From contig NC_079902.1 in assembly GCF_024868665.1 (NCBI RefSeq), positions 20,252,772-20,316,771 on the forward strand: a DNA stretch of 64,000 nucleotides, in the 5' to 3' direction. Source of the DNA: Triplophysa rosa (taxonomy: Eukaryota; Chordata; Actinopteri; Cypriniformes; Nemacheilidae). A model generated the notes under the pieces. That model saw only the letters and a program-made list of their open reading frames with translations, was not told the origin of the DNA and ran no database searches. Shown piece by piece: positions 55,901-64,000 of this stretch. The stretch's first letter is position 1. Each line of letters starts with the position of its first letter. The position numbers and the translations under genes were made by a program.

Positions 55901-58900
55901 TGTGTGGTAAGGACAGATTTGAGGGTGTTTGACTGTGTACCCGAGCAGGTACCAGGGGATTTTATTGGTGACTTTGAACATGAGTCATAATGCTAAATGA
56001 TATCTGCGTTAATATGAGTTGATAGGAAAAGATTTCTGGTTTGAACCATACTTGAACCCTTGAGACTGTAGGGGACCAAAAAATCACATTGGTTGAGAAA
56101 CATTGGTGTGAACATTGAAGAATGTTAGAAACCAAACAACATTGGCCCCCATTGACTTCCATTGCATGGACACAAAACCACTCAAAACCACCTTCTCAAA
56201 ATATCTTCTTTGTGTCTGATGGGATTAACACTGAATCTGAACATGTGCACGTATTTGTTTCTGTTCTTTCTTACATGTTTCTTCTCTCCTTTTGTTTCTC
56301 AGGAATACAATGGTGAGAAAACCAACAACGGCATCCACTACAGGTTACAGCTTCTCTACAGCAACGGTAAGAGCCGCGGTGCTCCTTCAAACCCTTTCCA
56401 TCCTCCATCAATAACAAAGACATATTGTGAGGCAGAGCGGGGCCAACTGTAAACGATATGTAACCACAATCATGTCTCATCACATCTGGAAGACTATTCA
56501 AAAGCCCCATCTGTTTATCCTGAGAGGAGTTCATGCTGTTGAACACATTTGCCACCCTTTCACAGATGACGCTCATTCCACGTTCCTTACACGCACAGAC
56601 ACAGTAAACACTCCCGTTTTAGACTTCAGTTCTTAATTAAACATACAGACGAGCTGCATCAAAAACAGATAATGTAACGCTTGCTGTCGTTTTCTAAATG
56701 CAACCCTTGTTATAGTAAAAATGTAGTAATCATGTTTTTTGGCAGATCGACTATCATTAATGTTAATGTAGTTTTAGTATTATGGATAAATGAAGAGATG
56801 GTTTCAAAGCAACAACATAAACAAACGTTACTGCGCATGCACGCTTTTGTGGCCCAAACGTAACTTCCGGTACACATCCGCAAAGAATATAGAGTCCTTG
56901 CAGATTATTTATGATAACAAGCAAAAGAAATAACAAGCAAATTACATTAGCTAGCAAGTTAAAAGTAAGTCTAGCCAGTACTATTTTGGATACCAGTAGA
57001 ACCACCATTACTTGGCTAAACTTAAATGCAACAAAATTACGCGACCCATTCAACAAATAGTTTATTTAATCAAATTAATAGACAATAAAATTCAACAAAT
57101 TGTTAATTTATTACAATTATTATGCAGTAATATATTACTTTTAAATAATATTCATGATTAAATGAAATATAAATAGTTTTATTGTTAGCCACTAGCCAGA
57201 CCGATCAACTAACACAGACCGGAAGTAACTTAGTGCAATGCGTGTGCGTCTGATGAAACAAATAGATGGCCCTAAAACTACTTTGCTAAACTCCGTATTC
57301 GTTTCATACGATGTTGAAGCATAAAATGTTTGTGTATAGCTTTTTAATTAATAAAAGTTAATGTCAAGTGATACTATTGTCACATAGTGCTAAGTGGAGC
57401 TATCACAAACGTCTGTAGCAAAAACAAAACCAGAAAACAATGCTACCAGATGAGTGCTGTAGACGTAGGTTCCCTGTTTTCTTGTAGCACAGAGACAATA
57501 AGGAATGAGAAAACAAGGCTCTCGCGCTTTAAGGCGGCATGATCATAAATAATAGAAAAACTGAGGCGAGTTTGTTTTTGCTAAGAGGCGTTAGCGGAAC
57601 AGCTCAGTCAGCATGACACACATAACAGAATGCGCGTAAACGTACTTTAGGGAAAAGAATAATAAAACAAATTAATTTCCGAGACTTTCCGTACGAAACG
57701 AGCCTTTTTATGTTGACTTTGGGTTGAATTGGATTTTGCGTGTGGTAGTGGCTTTCTGTTATGTGTTATGTCCTCAAAGAGGGTTTTAATTTAAACACAC
57801 ATTATATTCCGATTGTATTTGTGGTGAAATATGGCACATTAGCTATTTTATGTTGGAAACAAGCTGGATTTTACTATGTGTAGTAAAAGGGATGCATAAT
57901 GATGTATCTTCTTTACATCTGCAGGTATCAGAACAGAACAGGATCTGTACGTTCGATTAATCGACTCAATGACTAAACAGGTGAGTGTGAATTAGATCAA
58001 CAGTCGATTATTTTGTCCATTTTGATTTCGTTACACATCTTGCAGGATTGTGTTAGATCTTAATTTCTCCCATTAAAACCTTTTCAAACATGCTTAATTT
58101 AGCACCTACGTTGTTAGTTTCATCACATCATGGACCAGACTTCAACCCCCCCAGTGTTTGTATGTTCTATACTTTCCTCAGCCCAGCAGGTCCCACTGTC
58201 ACCGCATGTCAGCCTGTCTCAGATCAATATGGCAACCAGTTCCTCAACAAAGCATCAACCCCGGAGACCAATCAATAGGTCTTAATGTAGCTGCAGAGCC
58301 GACACACTGGAGACAATAATCCTCCCAACAACATAAAAAGGGCTGTAGCTGTGCGCACCCGTAAAATCCTCCCCCCCACTCACATGCGCGGGCTTTACAT
58401 ATGTGCATCAACGGCAAAGCTGCATATATCGATCGAATCAAGATCTGCAAGCGTTCCTTCTCCAGTTAGACAGAAACGGCATATTTTTTTACGTTCATTT
58501 ATGAAATGGTTTCATGCTAATTTATTCCATGTATGGTGAGAGGACTTAATCAAAGTAACAAGAAAGACCAGAGTATATTTGTTCCTGGAGTTCATGGAAG
58601 ACTATTCCGTATCGCTGGAGACGTGTTTGGAGATGAGGGATGGGGCCGCTACTTTGGCGCCAGCAATGTGAATCAAGAACGATCATATATAAATATCGAC
58701 CTGCTTTGAAATCCCCTCCCCCTCTACAAAAAATGGAGGATGGTGATGAAGAGACCTTCATAGGCAGCCGAGAGAGAGATCAATAATGCAGAAGTGGTCG
58801 TTATCCTAAAAGTATTGTTCCCGGGGGCATTAGGTCAACCCCGTCTGGCCGACTGACCAGAGTCTAGAAAGATGGAGATTATTTTGAGGTGGACTGTTTT

Positions 58901-60603
58901 GTGAGATCTGTGTGGGTGTGGTGGGATGGGTGTGTTTCTTGATGTAGAGAAAAATCATTTCCAGTTTTAATTGTTTCTTCTTGACAACAGTGAGATTAGA
59001 TGAGAAGCAAATTGAGACATTCTCTGATTTTTTTTCCCTTGAGAATCATAAAACGCATCAGTCATATGTCTCTAACTGGATTTGCTTAGACCATAAAATA
59101 CTTAAGGATCTGAGAATAAGATTCTTAGACTTCAATATGAACGCAAACATTTCTTATCGAATACTTCCAAGACCATATGATCTGGCCTGTGTAATACACA
59201 TTAATTTCATATTTCTGTAATGAAAACAATGTGTGCAGTCTCTCTTTCTCCTAATTTTGGACAAAGTTCGTTCTTAAATGAAGCATAACCGAGAACTCCG
59301 TCTCATGAGCTATGAAAGAAGCCATAAAATATTCCTTTGCGTTCATGAGGATGGGGGCTGGTGGGGTGGTGGTGAGTCCTTTAACTTCCTTGATACGCAC
59401 CGATCATCCGTCATTCAGGCCTGGCCTGACAGCTAGATGACGGATGCTGGGGAGGAGGCCTCTCATTCGGTGTCTGGCCGGCCATCTGGCTGCTCGGGGT
59501 GGATGCTGATGGGGAGAACGGAAAGATTGTTGCTCCACATGAGCCCCAGCAGAGTCTGGATCCCCTTTGGATTGCAGCATACATCCATCCGCTGATGACC
59601 AGATTTAGCTTTTAGCATATGTTAAAGTTGTCAGCATGCTCCAAACCAAAAACATGACTAATGGCCAGGTGTCAGCATCCTGAACAATTATCTTGAGCAA
59701 TCACTGCTCTCAGATCCAGGGCGGGGTCAGAGTTAAAGAGATGGTTCACCTAAAAATGAAAATGCGTTCATCGTTTGGTCTCCCTCGTGTCATTTTAAAA
59801 CTGTATGACTTTTTTTTCTGCAGAACACAAAAGAAGATATTTTGAAGAACGTTGGTAACCAAACAGCATTGGTCCCCAATGACTTCCATTTTATAGACAC
59901 AAAACCACAGAGACATTTCTTAAAATATCTTCTTTTGTGTTCCACAGAAGAAAGAGTCATATACAGGTTTTTTACCACACAAGGGTGAATAAATGATGAC
60001 CAAATTTTAAATTTTCGGGTGAACTATCCCTTTAAAGTCACACTATGTCAGTTCTGAGTTAAAAAGAGAGACCGGGGCTAGTTGTCACACTGGAAAGAAG
60101 ATGTAGAAAACTCTACAGCTTTGAGTAAAAAGGACAATTACACATATTTATTTTCTCTAGATTTGATTTTATGAAAAGTTAACTGTTAACTGTGTTCTCA
60201 GGGCAGGGGTATAAATTTCGTATCGGGGCAGGTTGTCAATTTGTATAGGTTGTCACAAGTGTATTGCAATTTTAATTATGCAGATTTATGCAATCTTTTG
60301 CAAATGTATGCAATTTATTAGTTGGCTAAAACAATTGTTGTTAGCTAAAATTGTGTTCATAATTGTTTTATTTTAGATTAACCGCCTTATCTCAAAAGAT
60401 ACATGCATAATGTCAGGTTCCCATTGTGACAACATACCCCACGAATCAAATCAAAAGTTTATCAAAAAAGTATTCTTTTTTTGTATTTGTGACTTACTTT
60501 GTCTCCCTCCATTTTGTTTGCTCTTATAGGCAATCCTTTATGAAGGCCAAGACAAAAATCCAGAGATGTGTCGCGTTCTTCTCACCCATGAGATCATGTG
60601 CAG
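42867..60603 (+). CDS. ebf1: Early B-cell factor (COE/EBF) transcription factor, 5' half
   Basis: EBF proteins are nuclear DNA-binding factors that direct B-lymphocyte, neuronal and adipocyte programmes. Exons: 42867-43000, 54290-54446, 56303-56366, 57925-57980, 60530-60603, with GT/AG borders in frame, giving 161 codons plus 2 nt. The protein begins [11 protein letters not shown], continues through the conserved KEEPL and [18 protein letters not shown], and enters the DNA-binding domain. [18 protein letters not shown] contains Arg63, a residue essential for DNA contact in mouse EBF1. His157 and Cys161 (HEIMC) are the first two zinc-knuckle ligands, at the same numbers as in EBF1, so there is no indel relative to it. 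The remaining ligands lie in an exon that I could not find before 64,000. [17 protein letters not shown] matches EBF1 (EBF3 has K and V at the variable positions), and linkage of 4q and 5q genes is known in fishes, so ebf1 is favoured; ebf3 or ebf4 are less likely. Confidence 0.93.
48109..48407. mobile_element. TTAA-type MITE, copy 6
   Basis: It runs from AGGAAAGGGATAGTTCACCC to GATGAACTGTTCCTTTAA, with the inner GAAGTCAATGGGG block; inverted ends are intact. Confidence 0.7.
49598..50182. mobile_element. Inverted-repeat element in ebf intron 1
   Basis: The left GGCCCAATCCCAATTCTA and right TAGAATTGGGATTGGGCC ends are inverted copies. C-rich (CCCCTTCCCC) and matching G-rich subterminal blocks follow inward, and the centre is AT-rich. 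No target duplication was clear. Confidence 0.7.
50885..51000 (+). mobile_element. SINE 3' fragment
   Basis: GGTTTGAATCACAGAGCACA is followed by TAACAGCGTCTGCCAAATGT and GTAAATGTAA, the plus-strand form of the tail found at 8572-8735. Confidence 0.45.
53325..53458. mobile_element. TTAA-type MITE, truncated copy 7
   Basis: It starts AAAGGGATAGTTATCG and contains AGAACACAAAAGAAGATAT and CGGTAACCAAACAACATTG; the right half is missing. Confidence 0.6.
54447..56302. other. ebf intron 2
   Basis: A 1.86-kb intron. A partial MITE copy lies at 56105-56216 (GAATGTTAGAAACCAAACAA, then GACTTCCATTGCATGG). The GC-rich block at 55,490-55,760 is not explained by any recognised gene. Confidence 0.5.
56367..60529. 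other. ebf introns 3 and 4
   Basis: These introns flank the 56-bp exon 57925-57980. Intron 4 carries a full TTAA MITE at 59733-60035 (TTAAAGAGATGGTTCACC to GGTGAACTATCCCTTTAA). The stretch 58,536-58,710 is complex and repeat-free and may be conserved regulatory DNA. Confidence 0.5.
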
Positions 60604-63600
60604 GTGAGTCCATTTCACTACACCGTATCTCATTTCTTTATCCAAGAACTTCAGACTTTTATTACAAATACTGCTACCTTATATAATAAAAGCGGACGTT
60701 TTGGAATTTAGAATTTTTTTAAAAATATTTTAAAAATATCTCTTAATGCCTTATTAATTCTCATTTCGTTATTTAATGTGAGAAGTGTACTTCGCCTTAG
60801 AATACCAGTCATGATTTGCCGTCCCTGTGTGAGAGAGGTTTTAAAAGAATATTAGCATATGGTTTGGGAGTTCAGCTCAAGGGTTGCATAGGTGGGCCTA
60901 CACATTCTTCCCTCTCCACTGTGAGGTCCTACAGGGCTTTCCTCATTACATTGACCTTAATGCAGTGTAATTATGGCTTCACAGTGGGCCCGCATGGCTG
61001 GAGGCCCGAGTAGAAGTGTCTCGTACATGAATTCTTGCCTGACGGTCATTGGAGGGGGGTAAGGACTTAAGGGGAGCAGAGCTGGGGGGCTCGAGGAAGT
61101 TAAGGGGGCTCAGATGCTCGTGTCTTAGGGGGCTGACCAGGTGGGGAACCTTGAGTTAATAATGCAGTGAGGGGAAATGATGGTGCACCCAGGGGCTGAT
61201 GGGAAACGCAAATCTTCCACTGTTGCAATAATAAGTAAAAGAAAAAGAGATTGCTGATTCATTTCGAGTTGGTTATAGACGCTAATGGTCTTTGTTTTAC
61301 TAACGGATATTTGCCGAGAACAGAAGCAGTCAATTATTATTGGAAGCCTGTCAAGTTATTAAAACGTTGATGGGAATTTCAACACATTACGAATTATTAA
61401 GATGGACTTTGCTAATTACATTCATCACTGAAGTAATTCCATCTGGCAGTCACCTGCACTACATAAATCTCACGAATGCTTCGTTGCTTAAGGTGGACAT
61501 CATCACTTCAAGAAATCTCACCTGTTTTACACCGCCGAGCAGTGCAGGGTGGGTATTTTGTGCTATTTTTTCCCTGAAGGAACCGGGATTTCTCGCAGAT
61601 GATTTCGATACAGGTTCCATTTCCATAATGATGGCTCAGTTTGAGTTGGTCATTATGTGATTGAGTGTGATTATTAACTGCCTCCCCTGATGAATGGTGT
61701 GTTTCCATTCGCTAATGAGAGAGAGATGAGAGATATTTCCCCCGTCTCTTACTCCCAGGTGATAGAACCCTTTATCAAGGCCCTGACGGAGTCTGTTTCA
61801 CCTGCAACACCCATCAACAGGCCTGAGTGTTGCTGAAAGCCCGGCAGCTGTTCGCCGCAAACTTGACGTTCTCGTCCCAGGCGTGAGGATGGGCGTCCCT
61901 TTCAATTTGAATAAATGGCACTTGTCTAAGAGATCGCTTCCTTTGTGTGGCAAATGAGCTCCGCAATCAACTCTGTCAGATTAATTGAGTTAAAATATCG
62001 CTGCGTTTGGATCCGAACAAACCTCATTGTCGTAATTATAACTCTAAACTCTGTGTTGGGGAGGAAAAATCGCTTTAAACCTTCAAGGTCCTTATTCGTC
62101 ACCCCTGGCAATCCGGAGACTCCAAATGAGACATCGCAGCAGTCGGCCGGCACGAGGTGCTCAGTGGGCACCGCCGCTCTGCTGCCAGTCTGGCTGAGGA
62201 TGCTGCTTTGGAGAGGTCTGCCATCGACTCTCACCCTCCAGCCTGGTGCATATCATTAGTCCTGGCCCGAGTCTCCGTGCGCTTGTTTGGATGATTACAA
62301 CACTTGGCCTTTGAAAACAAGCCCTCTATTGACATCCATTCTCTCCCATCTATCATGTCTTATCTTACTCCATTCAGAATGTTAGTCTTAAGATCATGTA
62401 GGGAAGCTTTGCTGGCTGTTTTTATAAGCCCCGCTCTGTCTGATAAACCCTATACCTTTTCTTGTTTTAAGTGAATGTACTTCAGGAAACCAGAGGTCTG
62501 GCTAGTCAAGGTGGAGATAGCCAGCCGAGTAGGCAGCTCTTAAAGCGTATGTTCCTCAATCTACGACTAATCGCTAGAAGTGACCGGTGACGGTACCTCT
62601 CATGTGCTCATCGCAGGGGCCGCGTCTGTTTTCGTGGTTCCGGCCCTCGGTCATTAACCAAGCCAGGGCTAGTCTTCACAGACCCTGAAGGGAACTGCAT
62701 TAAGGCCACATTACGGACTCTCCGCCAAGGTTTGTTTTTGCGATAGGGGGCCCTGCTCTCCCTCTGGACCCGGCTATGCTCCTCGGGTCCAGTTTGTTTA
62801 TAACACTACTTTCGCAGTTTGAGGAGGTTGTCACCACAGCCTCACCATTGGGTTTCCAATGCTAATTGGTCTCCTGGAACTTTGCTAATGGTTCCAAGTA
62901 GCCGGGGGAATAAATTATGGCGGCGTGCGCTATGGCAACAGTCACGCACACAAAGAACAGGAAAAAAACAAGGCACGGTTTATGTTTTTCAGGTTCTTAA
63001 AGATCAAGCGGTGTGATAAATGATTCATAAAGTTAGATCATTTTGCATTCAGTGGCTCTAAGTGAGGATTATTTGTCAAATGGCAATCTAATGCATGACA
63101 GCATGAAGGAAGTGGGATGAATATATCTGGAGTCTTAGTGGTCGGAAAAAATCCATACGATATGATTTGAAGTTATTGCTTAGCTAATCTTAATCGCGGA
63201 TAATGATTTTTTTTGTTTCAGCATCTACTCTATCATTTCATCAAACTGTGCAGAGAAAAAGGCAGAAGAAAATGTTTCTGCAACTCTGCTGTGCAACAGC
63301 TATACTGTATATGAATCAATGAGCAAATTTCAAATGTTTTTTAATTATAAATTAATTATAATTATATGTTATGTACACAATGTGTAATGCTGTGTCATAT
63401 AATGGGCCAAAATATTATTCATATCTATTTTTAAATATATTTTAATGTTTTTTTTATTTTGACCCTGCCTGTGAAAACCAAGCTAAAGTCAATTTTGGTG
63501 ATTTTACATAAAATTCACCCTACAAAATGTAAAGAACATTCTGTAAAAATATAATCTTATCTAATCTAATATCTTTGGCCATGTCAAAGATTGAAATCAT

Positions 63601-64000
63601 AGTGAAATTAATGCTTGAACTCAAACTTTGATGCTCGTTATATTTTTTTAATGATATTTCTCTAATATTAAATTTTTGTATAATATTATATTTGTTATGT
63701 ATACAAAATATATAATTTTTTTTTTTTTAATGCTCTTTATTTCAGTTGGGGTGGTGGGAGGTATGTATGTATGTGGGATTTGATGCCCCCTTCTACTAAA
63801 ACAAATAGCTTCCAAGTAATGAGAGGATGCACTTAATTGGACCCATTTTCACAAAGCGAGCGACACCGCTGGCCTCCACAGGTTTGCTTGGGCGAGAAGT
63901 GAATGGTCGAGGCGGGATGCATTTAGGGGAACCACATGCCACCAGATGAGGTGCCAGCCTGTGGCGAGGGCGTGCGCAAGGGCAGAGGTGATGACAGTGC
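60604..64000. other. ebf intron 5, runs off the window
   Basis: After donor GTGAGT at 60604 no following coding exon was found; the expected next text, completing the zinc knuckle (CC-x5-C region), is absent. Much of 60,780-63,010 is complex, moderately GC-rich, repeat-poor sequence with few transposons, unlike the intergenic DNA. The stretch 63,020-63,770 is AT-rich with nothing recognised. Confidence 0.6.

Overview
The window is vertebrate nuclear DNA from a teleost, most likely a cypriniform fish. It is AT-rich and intron-rich. It carries many copies of a short TTAA-flanked repeat that I associate with carp-like fishes (ends reading 'TTAAAGGGATAGTTCACCC'), and many hAT-type transposons with intact 8-bp target duplications. 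Three protein-coding genes can be assembled exon by exon with GT/AG boundaries and consistent reading frames. None is bacterial, and no operon, CRISPR or tRNA gene is seen.

Layout. (1) 1-18,95x, minus strand: nfkb1 (p105/p50). It has 22 coding exons totalling 876 codons, plus a probable non-coding first exon at 18,663 to about 18,955. The last part of the death domain and the C-terminal tail lie beyond the left edge. A kappaB site and a CRE sit just upstream of exon 1. (2) 20,110-34,1xx, minus strand: a complete Ube2d (UbcH5-type) ubiquitin-conjugating enzyme of 147 codons in 7 coding exons. Its first intron (22,596-33,849) is a nest of hAT transposons. (3) 34,5xx-42,1xx: a gene-free interval with a composite nest of inverted-repeat elements at its left end and AT-rich DNA elsewhere. 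(4) 42,1xx to the right edge, plus strand: the 5' part of an early B-cell factor gene (COE/EBF family, probably ebf1). There are five coding exons (161 codons plus 2 nt). The gene continues past 64,000, and its large introns hold several complex, low-repeat stretches that may be conserved enhancers.

Functionally, nfkb1 encodes the precursor and DNA-binding subunit of NF-kappaB. Ube2d enzymes supply ubiquitin in NF-kappaB signalling and p105 processing, and NFKB1 and UBE2D3 are neighbours on human 4q24, so the linkage looks ancestral. EBF is a separate developmental transcription factor (B lymphocytes, neurons, adipose tissue). I see no clearly new biological system. The most notable signals are the autoregulatory-looking kappaB/CRE promoter site of nfkb1, a splice donor embedded in a CA/GT microsatellite, the multi-layer hAT nest with perfect target-site duplications, and short unrecognised open frames with splice-like borders carried inside a 4-5 kb transposon.
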